From assembly GCF_016900355.1 (NCBI RefSeq), contig NZ_JACJKA010000010.1, positions 1 through 64,000 of the forward strand: DNA of 64,000 nucleotides, read 5' to 3'. Source of the DNA: Bacteroides mediterraneensis. Its GTDB lineage: Bacteria > Bacteroidota > Bacteroidia > Bacteroidales > Bacteroidaceae. The notes beneath the pieces are model-generated. The model did no database searches and was not told where the DNA came from. It saw only the letters and a list, made by a program, of their open reading frames with translations. A program made the translations under genes and the position numbers. Shown here piece by piece: positions 24,645-34,327 of the stretch; the first letter of the stretch is position 1, and the number at the start of each line of letters is the position of its first letter.

Positions 24645-25973
24645 TTAGTCTCTTCTGAAAATATCCCGGGTATACACTTTTTCCTTCACGTCATCCAGAC
24701 ACGGGTCGTAACGGTTGGCCAGGATGGCTTGGCTTTGCTGCTTGAATGTCTCTAAGTTGTTTACCACCTTCGAGCCGAAGAACGTGCTTCCATCTTCCAG
24801 TGTCGGTTCATAGATGATGACCGTGGCCCCTTTCGCCTTGATACGCTTCATTACCCCTTGGATACTGCTCTGACGGAAATTGTCACTGTTCGACTTCATG
24901 GTCAGTCGATACACCCCGATGATGCACTGCTTCTCTTCTGAAGGGTTGAAATCCCCGTTGTTGAAATAATCGTAATACCCCGCTTTCTTCAGCACCTGAT
25001 CCGCGATGAAATCCTTGCGCGTGCGGTTGCTCTCCACAATCGCCTGAATCAGGTTCTCCGGTACATCCTGATAGTTCGCCAACAGCTGCTTCGTATCCTT
25101 CGGCAGACAGTAGCCCCCGTAACCGAAGGAAGGGTTGTTGTAGTGCGTGCCGATACGCGGGTCCAGACAGATGCCCTGGATGATGGCCTGTGTGTCCAGT
25201 CCCTTCACCTCCGCATACGTGTCCAGCTCGTTGAAGTACGATACCCGCAGCGCGAGATACGTGTTGGCAAACAGCTTCACCGCCTCCGCCTCCTTCATGC
25301 CCATGAACAAGGTATCAATGTTTTCCTTGATAGCCCCTTCCTGCAAGAGTGCGGCAAACTCGTGTGCTTTTTCTTCCAAGTTCTCTCCTGCAATGGCCTT
25401 GATAGCTTCATTTTCCTTGTCCCGTCCGTTTATCAGTTTCGGATAGCCCACGATGATGCGGCTGGGGTAGAGGTTGTCGTACAACGCCTTGCTTTCGCGC
25501 AGGAACTCCGGCGAGAACAGCAGGTTGAATTCCTTTCCGGCGAGGGCAGGAGTGGTGCGGTATTTCTCCGCATACTTCACATACAGGTTCCGGCAATAGC
25601 CCACCGGGATGGTACTCTTGATCACCATCACCGCATCCGGATTCACTTCCAGCACCAGATCGATGACTTCCTCCACGTGCGAAGTGTCGAAATAATTCTT
25701 CACCGGGTCGTAGTTCGTCGGTGCTGCAATCACCACGAAATCCGCGTCACGGTAAGCCGCAGCCCCGTCCAGCGTAGCCGTCAGGTCCAGCTCTTTTTCC
25801 GCTAAATATTTCTCGATGTATTCGTCCTGAATCGGGCTGATACGGCGGTTGATTTTCTCCACCTTTTCCGGGATGACATCCACTGCCGTCACGTGATGAT
25901 GCTGTGCCAGCAAGGTGGCGATGGACAAGCCCACGTAGCCTGTACCGGCTACTGCGATATGTAGGTTTTTCAT
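24645..25973 (-). CDS. ugd: UDP-glucose 6-dehydrogenase-type nucleotide-sugar dehydrogenase
   Basis: Oxidises a UDP-hexose, most likely UDP-glucose to UDP-glucuronate, in two NAD+-dependent steps. The Rossmann motif [16 protein letters not shown] lies at residues 7-22; further motifs are [43 protein letters not shown] and the catalytic-Cys motif [15 protein letters not shown]. At 442 residues it is slightly longer than the short class (about 390). The product would supply an acidic sugar for the capsule. It has its own -7 box. Confidence 0.9.
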   Translation of the reverse strand: MKNLHIAVAGTGYVGLSIATLLAQHHHVTAVDVIPEKVEKINRRISPIQDEYIEKYLAEKELDLTATLDGAAAYRDADFVVIAAPTNYDPVKNYFDTSHVEEVIDLVLEVNPDAVMVIKSTIPVGYCRNLYVKYAEKYRTTPALAGKEFNLLFSPEFLRESKALYDNLYPSRIIVGYPKLINGRDKENEAIKAIAGENLEEKAHEFAALLQEGAIKENIDTLFMGMKEAEAVKLFANTYLALRVSYFNELDTYAEVKGLDTQAIIQGICLDPRIGTHYNNPSFGYGGYCLPKDTKQLLANYQDVPENLIQAIVESNRTRKDFIADQVLKKAGYYDYFNNGDFNPSEEKQCIIGVYRLTMKSNSDNFRQSSIQGVMKRIKAKGATVIIYEPTLEDGSTFFGSKVVNNLETFKQQSQAILANRYDPCLDDVKEKVYTRDIFRRD

Positions 25974-25996
25974 GATCTTGTAAGTTAGTTATGGCA

Positions 25997-26004
25997 CAAA
26001 GGTA
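25997..26004 (-). promoter_or_regulatory. -7 box TACCTTTG for ugd
   Basis: TACCTTTG on the minus strand (26004 to 25997), with a TTGC at 26028-26025, 20 bp upstream, similar to the TTGC -33 boxes of the capsule promoters. It overlaps the 3' end region of the upstream DUF218 gene. Confidence 0.5.
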
Positions 26005-26005
26005 G

Positions 26006-26563
26006 TTAAAAATTTATTTTATACGCAATCATTCCTATTCCTTCGTGTATCAGCCGCATCCAGTCGTCCATCACGTGGAAGTCCGGAATCCACGACTGCC
26101 ACGTCCATTTTCTTGAAATGTTCACGTCGGTGGCATAATACGCCGGGTAGAAATTCAGTTTGCGGCAGCTCAGCAACGTTCTGCGCATGTAGATGGCCGA
26201 ATTGATTACGATTGTGTTCTCGCTGCGCATGTCCGGCACTAATTTTAGCGAATAGTCGATGTTCTGGAAGGTATTCAGTGCCTTTGGTTCGATAATCACA
26301 TCCTTCCTGCTTACGCCCCACACCTTTTCCAGTTGTTCCAGATACACTTCTGCGTTTCCCTCTTCTCCAGAAGCTCCGTCGCCCGTTATTACCAGTTTCT
26401 CCACTTTGCCTGACTTGTATAACTCGATGGCATCCACCTGACGGTCTGCGGCAAACCCGTAATCCGTCCGTTCACGTATCTTGTCATAATCTGTGAACCC
26501 GCCAGGCAGTAACGCATATTTGTAGTGCCCGATAGAATCAAACTCCGAAATGTACGGCTTCAC
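26006..26563 (-). pseudogene. DUF218 (YdcF/ElyC-like) protein, apparently 5'-truncated
   Basis: The frame carries a DUF218 domain (YALLPGGFTDYD, AADRQVDAIELYKSGKVEKLVITGDG, NTFQNIDYSL, INSAIYMRRTLLSCRKL). Relatives are membrane-anchored envelope proteins with one or two N-terminal helices; here that part is missing. The best start is a GTG at 26563 with no clear ribosome binding site. Upstream, the same frame stays open for 13 codons and then meets the TAG stop of the fucose permease gene (26603-26605). So it is either a short soluble variant using GTG or a gene that lost its 5' end when it came to lie against the permease gene. I favour truncation. Confidence 0.6.
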
Positions 26564-26602
26564 GTATGCCGTAAGACAGAGGTTGTAGAAGTATCCGTTA
26601 CT

Positions 26603-27802
26603 CTACAGTTTGTTGTATCGTGTCGCAAATCCTAAAATCTCAGCAAAACAGACCAATGGAACAATGAACCCCGTCGCCATGGAGATATGGTCTGCAATGA
26701 ACCCCATCAACATGGGGGCTATCGCTCCTCCTACGATGGACATAATCAAATAGGAAGAGGCCTGTTTTGTCTTTTTGTCAACGTGCCGCAAAGATAGTGA
26801 AAAAATTGTAGGGAACATAATCGATTCACACAAAAAACAGAGCAGGAGGAAATACCATCCTACTTTGCCGGGCAGGAAAATCACCGCGGCCATGCAAATC
26901 AGGCCTCCTGCCGCACAGGCTGCGAGTACCTTTTCGCCCTTCACGAACCGCATCAGCCAGCTGCCGCCCATGCGTCCGAGCATGAACAACCCCATGCCGC
27001 CGAACGAGAGCCACACCGAAGCCGTCTGGGCGGTAACCCCTGCATTTTCGGTGGCATAGTTGATGAAGAAACTGTTGATGCCCGTCTGTGCCGCCACATA
27101 GAGGAAGAGCGACAGTAGTCCCATGGTGAACGAGGCCGTTTTCCAGAGCGAAGTCCCGCTTTTCCCGGTCTCTGCCTCTTTCTTTTCCGCTTCCTGACCG
27201 ATTTCCGGCAGTTTCACCCGCGAGAAAACCACGGCGATGAGGAGCACTACCGTACCCAACACCGCATAGGGAGTCGCCACGTCGCCATCTCCGGCAAAGA
27301 GGAAGAAACCGCCAATCAGCGGTCCGCAAATCCAGCCCAGTCCGTTGAACGACTGCGCTAAGTTGATACGCCGTTCGCTGCCTTCCGGTTCGCCGAGCAC
27401 CGTGACATACGGGTTGGAGGCCGTTTCCAGACAGGTCAGTCCGCAGCCGATGACGAAGAGGGCCAGGAGGAAGAACTCAAACGACTGAATCCGTCCGCCC
27501 GGAATGAAGAGCAAGGCCCCGATGCCATACAGCACCAGTCCCGTCAGTACCCCTGTGCGGTAACCGAAGCGGCGGATAAGCCGTCCGGCGGGCAGGGCCA
27601 TTACGAAATACCCTCCGTACACCACCGCCTGAATCAGGGCCGAGCGTGTACGGGTAATCTCCATTGTATCCTGAAAATGCTTGTTCAGCACGTCTAAAAT
27701 GCTGTGTGCCACTCCCCACAGAAAGAAGAGCGACGTAATCAAAATGAAAGGAACCAGGAAACTTCTTCCGTCCCTGGTTCTTACTAATCCAATCTTTTCC
27801 AT
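26603..27802 (-). CDS. fucP: Fucose permease-like MFS transporter
   Basis: Predicted L-fucose:H+ symporter with 12 membrane helices (FHS family): ILITSLFFLWGVAHSILDVLNKHFQ, ASNPYVTVLGEP and LAQSFNGLGWICGP are family motifs. I chose the ATG at 27802 (MEKIGLVRTRDG), one base after the fkp stop, rather than an ATG 21 bp upstream inside fkp. In B. fragilis a fucose permease gene is linked to fkp, feeding exogenous fucose into GDP-fucose salvage for surface fucosylation. The same arrangement is seen here. About 399 residues. Confidence 0.9.
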   Translation of the reverse strand: MEKIGLVRTRDGRSFLVPFILITSLFFLWGVAHSILDVLNKHFQDTMEITRTRSALIQAVVYGGYFVMALPAGRLIRRFGYRTGVLTGLVLYGIGALLFIPGGRIQSFEFFLLALFVIGCGLTCLETASNPYVTVLGEPEGSERRINLAQSFNGLGWICGPLIGGFFLFAGDGDVATPYAVLGTVVLLIAVVFSRVKLPEIGQEAEKKEAETGKSGTSLWKTASFTMGLLSLFLYVAAQTGINSFFINYATENAGVTAQTASVWLSFGGMGLFMLGRMGGSWLMRFVKGEKVLAACAAGGLICMAAVIFLPGKVGWYFLLLCFLCESIMFPTIFSLSLRHVDKKTKQASSYLIMSIVGGAIAPMLMGFIADHISMATGFIVPLVCFAEILGFATRYNKL

Positions 27803-27803
27803 A

Positions 27804-30647
27804 TCAGCTTCTACTGATTTCAAGTCCTTTGTTCGACAAACTCATCTCTACGAAGCGTGCCCGGCCGTTGGGGCGGTTCTCCGTCAGTATCCGGCGGATT
27901 TGTAGGGCCGCATCCGGATCTTTGGCCACCATGTAGAGGTAGCCCCCTCCGCCGGCACCCGGCAGCTTGTAACCCAGACACAGGTCGTCAATCCGTTCCG
28001 TCAGGGCCTGTACGGCCGGCGGATTCGTACCCTCGTCGAGCAACTGGTTCTGTTTCCAGGTCTTCCGTATGAGCCGTCCCATTTCCTCGAAGTCATTCCG
28101 CAGGATGGCATCGTACATGTCCATGGCGTGTCCCTTCATCTGTTCCAGCAAGTGCAGGTGACGGTTCGAGTTGAGGAACATACCCCGTACAATCTCCGCC
28201 AAGATGCCCTTGGCCGTGCGGGTGATGCCGGTATAATATAACAGGTGGCATTTCCGGTATTCGTCGCTGGTGAAGAGGTAGTCCGGCAACCAGCGTACCT
28301 TCGGTTCCTGGTGCCAGCCCGGCTGTGTCTGCAACAGTTTCACGCCGTGCAGCACCCCGCCATACTGATCCTGCCAGCCCCCGCCGGTGGTGAGCAGCTG
28401 TTCCAGTATCAGCGTGCGACTGCCGATGCCCTGCTTGTCCCAGTTCAGGCCGCAGAAGTCGTTCAGTGCCCCTAAGACCGTAGCCGCTAAGATGGAGCTT
28501 GTGCCCAATCCCGAACCTGCCGGGATGGCCGACAGCAGCGTCACTTCGATACCCGTACCGAAGGCCTTCAGCTGTGCCTCCAAGGATTCAAAATGCTCCT
28601 GTGAGAAGTTCGGATGGAAACCGGCCAAAGTCAGGGCCGCTTTCGGAATGGAGAACGGCGAGCCAACCTTGCGGTAATCCTGCAACTCTTCGTAGGTGGA
28701 AACCACCTCCATGGCTCCCAAGTCGATGGAACGCAGGGTGATGCGATAGTCTTTCGACGGTTTCACATACACCTGAAGCGGCGGTTGCCCGTTCAGTTCG
28801 ATGGCCAGGTTCACCACGTTGCCCCCTTCCATCAGGCTGTAGGGAGGAGTATCCGTCCATCCTCCGGCAATATCGATGCGCACCGGACTGCGGCTCCATA
28901 CAATCTGGTCGGCATAGACCGACAACTGCGGATGCTGGCTGTGGTCCATCGTGCTGGTCAGTCCCTGGCGCATGAGTCCGAAGGCCCGGTCTTCCATGGC
29001 TTTCGCTTCCGGTTTGCCTTCCAACTCCAATACCCGGGCGCGGAACATTGCGTCGCTGATGCGTTTCAGCAGGGGAGACCCCTCCGGCAGTTCCTTGGGC
29101 AGGTCGAGGTGCCATTTGGCAAACTCTTCGGCCGCTTCCTGCAAGTCTACCTGATAGAACACGCTCCGTTCTTCGTTTTTAGCCAACAGGTTCCAGTTCT
29201 CCTTGCGGAACTCGTCCCGCTGGGCAAAGAGTCGCCGCAGGTTGGCATACGCCGAGATTTCGTCGGCCGATACCTTCCGTGCCTGCTGCCAGAGTGTGCG
29301 TCCGGCTTCTCCTTGTCCGCCGTCCGTCATCCATTGCAGCATCGTGCCTAAATCTTCTATCGAGTCCGTCACCGGGAAGATGGCCGCCGACTGCAAGTCC
29401 TCACAGCCCCGGATATCCTCCGCGGTCAGTCCTCTTTCGGCCAGCCATTCCGTCACCGGACGGCCTAAGTAGAGGGTAGAAGCCTCTTTCAGGCTCCCCT
29501 TGAATTTATCGTTGAAGCCGTAGGGGCGGGCCACAAATTCCGTGTCACCCATCGGCACCACGTCGATGCACACCCCTTGCGGTACGTTCAGTTTCCAGTC
29601 GTTGCGCGGCACACCTGTGATGATGTTCTGGCTGTGCAGCTGCCAGTCCTTGGCAATGAAGCTGTTTTCAATCCAGGTTTCCGCGTTCTCTGCCGTCAGC
29701 GAAATCTGCAGTTCCGCGTTCTGTACGAACATGGCCGGATGCGCCTTCACTTTGTAGTGCATGATGGCCCGCTGGTCCATCACACAGTTCTGCACCGCCA
29801 AGGTCGACGAAATCATCTCCCGGCTCGTACCGTAGTGATGGAACTCTCCGCCCGGCAGCGGCAGGATGGCCACCTTCAGGCTGTTCAGTTCCTCGTCGGC
29901 GATGCGTGGGTGAGCCCCCAATGCCAGTCCGAACTCCGAGTACATGTCGTAGAACTTCACGCCCCCGTCCTTGTCGGTCGAGTGTTTCACCATCAGTTCC
30001 ACGGCCCGGTCACTCAGCAGCCAGATGCCGATGTCCATCAGGAAGAGGTAGTCCTGCATCAGTCCCGCCATTTCCTCCACGCTCGGTTTTTGCAGCATGA
30101 AGTCCAGCTTCTCCGGTTCCTTTCGTGAAGACACGAACACCCCGTGGTTCTTCGCCAGTTCCGGGTCCACCCACAAACCGTAGCACACCACGTCCACGTC
30201 CGGGATGGCCTGCAACGGTTCCGTGGCCCGGATGAACACGTCGCCACTCGCAATCAGCGTGTGCAGTCCTTCCGGCGCCTTGTCCATGATTTCCTCGTAC
30301 AGCGGCAACTGCAAGGACAGCAAGTTCTGTGTCAGTCGTTGCCCCCGAGCCCAGCGGAACACCGGAATCGGCGTCAGAATCTTGCCCGACGGCGCATAGC
30401 CCGGCAGACGGCGGCTCTGACCTCCCGCATGCAGCAGGATACGCTTCTCCTTCGCCAGCCAGTCGTTCAGTCCGGCTGTATCACCTTCTTCCTCCCGGCA
30501 CGCATTCAGCAGCCAGGCCGTACCTCCTCCGGAACCCAGTTTCCGTCCCACCGGGTCCGAGGTGCAGAACCACTCCTTGTGGTCCGCGTGCATAATGTCG
30601 TGAAAACACTCCACCAGATTCGGTGGTAAAGACAAAAGTTTTTTCAT
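27804..30647 (-). CDS. fkp: Bifunctional L-fucokinase / GDP-L-fucose pyrophosphorylase
   Basis: Converts free L-fucose to fucose-1-phosphate and then to GDP-L-fucose, the salvage route for fucosylating capsules and glycoproteins. At 947 residues it matches B. fragilis Fkp (949). The N-terminal half holds the pyrophosphorylase domain (LGSGGGTAWLLNACREEEG, HAGGQSRRLPGYAPSGKILTPIP). The C-terminal half is a GHMP kinase (VRIDIAGGWTDTPPYSLMEGG; ATP loop SAIPAGSGLGTSSILAA; LPGAGGGGYLYM). The leader carries a dyad element related to the 68-bp repeats further on. It lies in a run with a mutarotase-like gene and fucP. Confidence 0.97.
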   Translation of the reverse strand: MKKLLSLPPNLVECFHDIMHADHKEWFCTSDPVGRKLGSGGGTAWLLNACREEEGDTAGLNDWLAKEKRILLHAGGQSRRLPGYAPSGKILTPIPVFRWARGQRLTQNLLSLQLPLYEEIMDKAPEGLHTLIASGDVFIRATEPLQAIPDVDVVCYGLWVDPELAKNHGVFVSSRKEPEKLDFMLQKPSVEEMAGLMQDYLFLMDIGIWLLSDRAVELMVKHSTDKDGGVKFYDMYSEFGLALGAHPRIADEELNSLKVAILPLPGGEFHHYGTSREMISSTLAVQNCVMDQRAIMHYKVKAHPAMFVQNAELQISLTAENAETWIENSFIAKDWQLHSQNIITGVPRNDWKLNVPQGVCIDVVPMGDTEFVARPYGFNDKFKGSLKEASTLYLGRPVTEWLAERGLTAEDIRGCEDLQSAAIFPVTDSIEDLGTMLQWMTDGGQGEAGRTLWQQARKVSADEISAYANLRRLFAQRDEFRKENWNLLAKNEERSVFYQVDLQEAAEEFAKWHLDLPKELPEGSPLLKRISDAMFRARVLELEGKPEAKAMEDRAFGLMRQGLTSTMDHSQHPQLSVYADQIVWSRSPVRIDIAGGWTDTPPYSLMEGGNVVNLAIELNGQPPLQVYVKPSKDYRITLRSIDLGAMEVVSTYEELQDYRKVGSPFSIPKAALTLAGFHPNFSQEHFESLEAQLKAFGTGIEVTLLSAIPAGSGLGTSSILAATVLGALNDFCGLNWDKQGIGSRTLILEQLLTTGGGWQDQYGGVLHGVKLLQTQPGWHQEPKVRWLPDYLFTSDEYRKCHLLYYTGITRTAKGILAEIVRGMFLNSNRHLHLLEQMKGHAMDMYDAILRNDFEEMGRLIRKTWKQNQLLDEGTNPPAVQALTERIDDLCLGYKLPGAGGGGYLYMVAKDPDAALQIRRILTENRPNGRARFVEMSLSNKGLEISRS

Positions 30648-30662
30648 CGGTTTATTTTTTTA

Positions 30663-30716
30663 GACAGAAGAACAAAAGCACTTAATTTTATTTTTTGTCT
30701 TTATGTGCTTATGTCC
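30663..30716. repeat. Dyad element in the fkp leader, related to the 68-bp repeat
   Basis: GACAGAAGAACAAAAG at 30663-30678 faces an imperfect inverted copy ending in TTTATGTGCTTATGTCC at 30716, forming a long AT-rich hairpin. The left arm is identical to the start of the 68-bp units at 61925-62390. A one-armed relative (GACATAAGCACAAAAGAAC) lies at about 57568-57586, upstream of wzz. It lies between the mutarotase gene and fkp and could attenuate or process that mRNA. Confidence 0.65.
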
Positions 30717-30747
30717 GAAGAGAGCACACTTTTTTAGTATTTACTCT

Positions 30748-31077
30748 CTACAGTTTAAATATTCGTTCCATCAGTTTCCATTTCTCCTGTGAGGTAGCCC
30801 CCGGTGCCGCCTTCTGGTACTTCGCCATGTGTGCTTCCCATTCCGCCTGACGGGGCAGGGTAGCCAGTCGCGCATAGTCCCGTTCCATGTCGAAGTCGTC
30901 CGTGGTATCCATGATCATGAACAGGCGGTTGCCGTCGATGTAAATCTGCATGTCGGTGATGCCCACTTCGCGGATGCCCGCCTTTACCTCGTCCCACACG
31001 TGGGCATGTTCTGCCACGTAGGCCTCAATCAGCTCCTTGTCGTTGTAGAGCTCCAGTGTCTGACAATATCTTTTCAT
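30748..31077 (-). CDS. L-rhamnose mutarotase-like protein (fucose/rhamnose mutarotase family)
   Basis: A 109-residue protein of the RhaM family, which interconverts sugar anomers. Family features are MKRYCQTLELYNDKELIEAYVAEHAHVW, DMQIYIDGNRLFMIMDT and the C-terminal EKWKLMERIF. In a gene run with fkp and fucP it most likely acts on L-fucose, giving the anomer used by the kinase; rhamnose is the alternative. It starts 14 bp after the fcl stop. Confidence 0.85.
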   Translation of the reverse strand: MKRYCQTLELYNDKELIEAYVAEHAHVWDEVKAGIREVGITDMQIYIDGNRLFMIMDTTDDFDMERDYARLATLPRQAEWEAHMAKYQKAAPGATSQEKWKLMERIFKL

Positions 31078-31090
31078 CTCGTGATTGTTT

Positions 31091-32233
31091 TTATACCGTC
31101 TGGTGATTGATGCAGATGCCCTTCAGGTACCATTCATACAAGCGATGGATACCCTCGTCGATTTCCACCTTGTGGTGCCATCCTAAGCTGTGCAGCTTGC
31201 TCACATCCGTCAGCTTGCGCAGCGTGCCGTCCGGTTTCGATGCATCCCAGCGCAGTTCGCCCTTGAAGCCGATTTCCTTCATAATCTTCTCGGCCACCTC
31301 GCGGATGGACAGTTCCTTGCCCGTACCCACGTTGATGTGGCAGTTACGGATTTCCGTGATGCCGTCGGCATTCTTCACCGAAGCGTCGTACGTTTGCTTG
31401 AAATCCACGTTCAGCAACACATGCACACTCGCATCCGCCATTTCCTCGCTCCACAGAAACTCACGCAGCGGCTTTCCGGTACCCCAGAGGGTCACCGCTT
31501 CGGCGGCTATGCCGTAGTGCGCCAATACCTCCGTAATGTCTTTCTCGTCCGAGGTCCCGTCCACCACAAATTTCTCGCCGTTGCGCATCACGCTCACCGG
31601 ACGCAGGCTGATGTCCTTGCGCACCGCTTCCCAGTCGCCCTCGTTCAGGCATTTGGCCAGGTAAATCTTGCGGATCATGGCCGGCAGCACGTGGCTGTTC
31701 TCCAGGTGGAAATTGTCGTTCGGTCCGTAGAGGTTCGTCGGCATCACCGCGATGTAGTTCGTGCCATACTGCAGGTTAAAGCTCTCACACATCTTCAGTC
31801 CCGCAATCTTCGCGATGGCATACGGTTCGTTCGTATATTCTAATGGAGAGGTGAGGAGCACTTCCTCCTTCATCGGCTGCGGAGCCTCGCGCGGGTAGAT
31901 GCACGTACTGCCTAAGAAGAGCAGCTTCTTCACCCCGTGGCGGAAACTCTCGCCAATCACGTTCTGCTGAATCTGCAAGTTCTGGTAGATGAAGTCCGCC
32001 CGGTAGTGCAGGTTGGCCATGATGCCCCCCACGTGTGCGGCAGCCAAAATCACCGCATCCGGCTGTTCCTGATCAAAAAACGCTCTCACCGCTACCGGGT
32101 CCAGCAGGTCCAGTTCCTTGTGCGAACGTCCCACCAAATTGTTATATCCCCTCTGCTTGAGGTTGTTCCAGATGGCAGAACCCACCAGTCCGTGATGTCC
32201 TGCCACATATATCTTTGCTGATTTATCCAACAT
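31091..32233 (-). CDS. fcl: GDP-L-fucose synthase
   Basis: NADPH-dependent epimerase-reductase that turns GDP-4-keto-6-deoxymannose into GDP-L-fucose. The Rossmann motif VAGHHGLVGSAIW lies at residues 9-21 of the chosen start; the SDR Tyr-x3-Lys is in YAIAKIAGLK; STCIYP and MPTNLYGPNDNF are also typical. The ATG at 32233 is preceded by a clear GGAGG; the in-frame TTG 6 bp upstream is not needed. At 380 residues it is longer than E. coli Fcl (321), as in many Bacteroidales. Together with gmd it forms the de novo route. Confidence 0.95.
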   Translation of the reverse strand: MLDKSAKIYVAGHHGLVGSAIWNNLKQRGYNNLVGRSHKELDLLDPVAVRAFFDQEQPDAVILAAAHVGGIMANLHYRADFIYQNLQIQQNVIGESFRHGVKKLLFLGSTCIYPREAPQPMKEEVLLTSPLEYTNEPYAIAKIAGLKMCESFNLQYGTNYIAVMPTNLYGPNDNFHLENSHVLPAMIRKIYLAKCLNEGDWEAVRKDISLRPVSVMRNGEKFVVDGTSDEKDITEVLAHYGIAAEAVTLWGTGKPLREFLWSEEMADASVHVLLNVDFKQTYDASVKNADGITEIRNCHINVGTGKELSIREVAEKIMKEIGFKGELRWDASKPDGTLRKLTDVSKLHSLGWHHKVEIDEGIHRLYEWYLKGICINHQTV

Positions 32234-32298
32234 AATCAAAACCTCCGTTTCTTATTTGTAGAAAAATCCCGTTCTTTATTCTTAGTTTTTATTATTGA

Positions 32299-33393
32299 TT
32301 ACTTCACGATACCCTTTTCCAGGTACTCTGCCAAGTTGGTGCGGATTTGTTCGCCCGCCTTTTCTACGGCCACCTTCGCCATGTCCGCATCCACCATGAT
32401 TTTCACCAGTTCCTCGAAGGTCGTCTTCATCGGGTTCCAGCCTAATTCCGCTCTGGCCTTCGTCGGGTCTCCCCAGAGGTTCACCACGTCCGTCGGGCGG
32501 TAGAAGTCTTCGCTCACTTCCACCAGACACTTGCCGGTGGCCTTGTCGTATCCCTTTTCGTTGATACCTTCTCCCTTGAATTCCAGTTCGATGCCCGCAT
32601 GCTTGAACGCCAGGTAGCAGAATTCGCGTACCGAGTGCTGTACTCCCGTGGCAATGACGAAATCCTCCGGTGTCTTGTGCTGCAGGATCAGCCACATACA
32701 TTCCACGTAGTCCTTCGCATAGCCCCAGTCACGCAGCGAGTCCAGGTTGCCCAGGTACAGCTTCTCCTGCTTCCCCTGTGCGATACGGGCTGCTGCCAGC
32801 GTAATCTTGCGGGTCACGAATGTCTCCCCGCGGCGTTCCGATTCATGGTTGAACAGGATGCCCGAGCAGCAGAACATATTGTACGCCTCGCGGTATTCCT
32901 TCACAATCCAGTAACCGTAGAGTTTGGCCACCGCATACGGGCTGTAGGGGTGGAACGGTGTGTTCTCGTTTTGCGGCACTTCCTCCACCTTTCCGTAGAG
33001 TTCCGAAGTCGATGCCTGGTAGATACGGCAGGTGTCCGACAGTCCGCACAGACGTACCGCCTCCAGCACGCGGAGCACTCCCGTGGCGTCCACGTTGGCC
33101 GTAAATTCCGGCGAGTCGAAGCTCACCTGCACATGGCTCTGTGCTGCTAAGTTGTATATCTCGGTAGGGCGTACCTTGCTCACTACCTGCAGCATACTCA
33201 TGGAGTCTGTCAGGTCTGCATAGTGCAGGTGGAAGTTCGGTTTTCCTTCCAAGTGTGCGATGCGTTCGCGGTAATCCACTGACGAGCGACGGATGGTGCC
33301 GTGTACGTCGTATCCTTTTTCCAATAAAAACTCGGCCAGAAATGACCCGTCCTGTCCTGTAATACCTGTAATCAGGGCTGTTTTTCTTTCCAT
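32299..33393 (-). CDS. gmd: GDP-mannose 4,6-dehydratase
   Basis: Converts GDP-D-mannose to GDP-4-keto-6-deoxy-D-mannose, the first step of GDP-L-fucose (or GDP-rhamnose/perosamine) synthesis. Motifs are [23 protein letters not shown] (NADP binding, residues 8-30), [17 protein letters not shown] and the catalytic [13 protein letters not shown]. It has 364 residues, the normal length. It lies 66 bp upstream of fcl and is the first gene of the GDP-fucose block; the gap before it (33394-33645) holds no gene. Confidence 0.97.
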   Translation of the reverse strand: MERKTALITGITGQDGSFLAEFLLEKGYDVHGTIRRSSVDYRERIAHLEGKPNFHLHYADLTDSMSMLQVVSKVRPTEIYNLAAQSHVQVSFDSPEFTANVDATGVLRVLEAVRLCGLSDTCRIYQASTSELYGKVEEVPQNENTPFHPYSPYAVAKLYGYWIVKEYREAYNMFCCSGILFNHESERRGETFVTRKITLAAARIAQGKQEKLYLGNLDSLRDWGYAKDYVECMWLILQHKTPEDFVIATGVQHSVREFCYLAFKHAGIELEFKGEGINEKGYDKATGKCLVEVSEDFYRPTDVVNLWGDPTKARAELGWNPMKTTFEELVKIMVDADMAKVAVEKAGEQIRTNLAEYLEKGIVK

Positions 33394-33645
33394 ATTGATT
33401 TGTAATATCGTAAGTTATCTTCTATTCATTCTTTGCGAATGAAAAATTCGTGACTGCAAATATCGCTTTTTTTTGTGATTTTTACACCTTTCCGCGTAGA
33501 AATCATCCCCTTAAAACGAGAATCTAAAGCCATAGATTTTGCTTATAATACTTTAGTTCCATTGATTTTTGATAATGAGATAGAACTTTTAAGTAATATG
33601 GACTAAAATGGCGTAAAAGGTGAAACCGGACAGGCTCTATTATTG

Positions 33646-34200
33646 TCAGTCGCTCAGGTATACATCCAGCGTTTGGGCCAATCTGAAATCTTTCAATTGC
33701 TTGATAATGCATCTCCTGAAAAAATCCAATATCTCGTTGTAGCATTCCATGATGATTTTTCCATCCATACTTAGCACTATTTTTCGCGTATAGACTGGAA
33801 TCTCGAACCATCCACAGTTATCCAGGTAGTAGTAATGTGTTTTTTCATCTTCTTGAAAGCACTCGAACTGTTTTTGTTCCAGCAGATTCAGTCTTTCCTG
33901 AGGTGATAAAGCCGACAGCTTTTCCAAGACAAAATCACTTTCTCGGTTTTCCCCAGTATAGCGCAGGTCGTAGAAATGCTTTAGAAAAGGGAGCAGTTCC
34001 TTGTCACAGATTTCTTGTTTTAGAGAGTAAGTATAATAGTCTTTTTTTTCTTTTCTGTCATACTCTTTTCCCAGTCGGAGTGCTTCTTCCAGTTCGGTTA
34101 GGATATCTGCCTCTGTTCTCCTTTCATTTACATATTTGTTGATTCTGTCTTTGCAGACGCAGGCCTCCAGTTTCAGCCCTATTATCAGAAATTGTCCCAT
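33646..34200 (-). CDS. Conserved hypothetical protein
   Basis: A 184-residue, charged, soluble protein with no signal peptide. The start MGQFLIIGLKLEA resembles the N-terminus of Bacteroidales hypothetical proteins that I recall beginning MGQFLTIGL; no function is known. It contains several aromatic-rich segments (YYYLDNCGWFEIPVY) and a Leu/Lys-rich helical middle. It lies at the AT-rich boundary of the capsule block next to toxin-antitoxin genes. A PIN-domain gene fragment overlaps its first codons in another frame, so it may be a newcomer or the start may be misplaced. Confidence 0.6.
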   Translation of the reverse strand: MGQFLIIGLKLEACVCKDRINKYVNERRTEADILTELEEALRLGKEYDRKEKKDYYTYSLKQEICDKELLPFLKHFYDLRYTGENRESDFVLEKLSALSPQERLNLLEQKQFECFQEDEKTHYYYLDNCGWFEIPVYTRKIVLSMDGKIIMECYNEILDFFRRCIIKQLKDFRLAQTLDVYLSD

Positions 34201-34325
34201 TTTTGAATTTGCAAGTTTTTAATAGTTTGTTGGTCATTCAAGAATGATTGCCACACCTTATGGCAGTCATTCTTCGCTGAAATTGCAATAATCAGTGAGT
34301 TTGTATCCAATACAATGTTTCTCAT
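34185..34325 (-). pseudogene. Truncated PIN-domain toxin fragment
   Basis: A 46-codon frame starts at ATG 34325 and opens MRNIVLDTNSLIIAI, a classic PIN-toxin N-terminus with the first catalytic Asp (LDTN). It continues with a SAKNDCHKVWQSFL helix and then runs into a stop at 34185-34187. About 90 further residues, including the other acidic residues of a PIN domain, are absent. It is therefore the 5' stump of a VapC-like toxin gene. Confidence 0.75.
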
Positions 34326-34327
34326 AT

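Noticed and set aside
33524-33811. 95-codon minus frame overlapping the 3' end of the hypothetical gene at 33646-34200
   Set aside because: Most of it lies inside the longer frame in another phase; the rest is AT-rich and has no start signal or domain.
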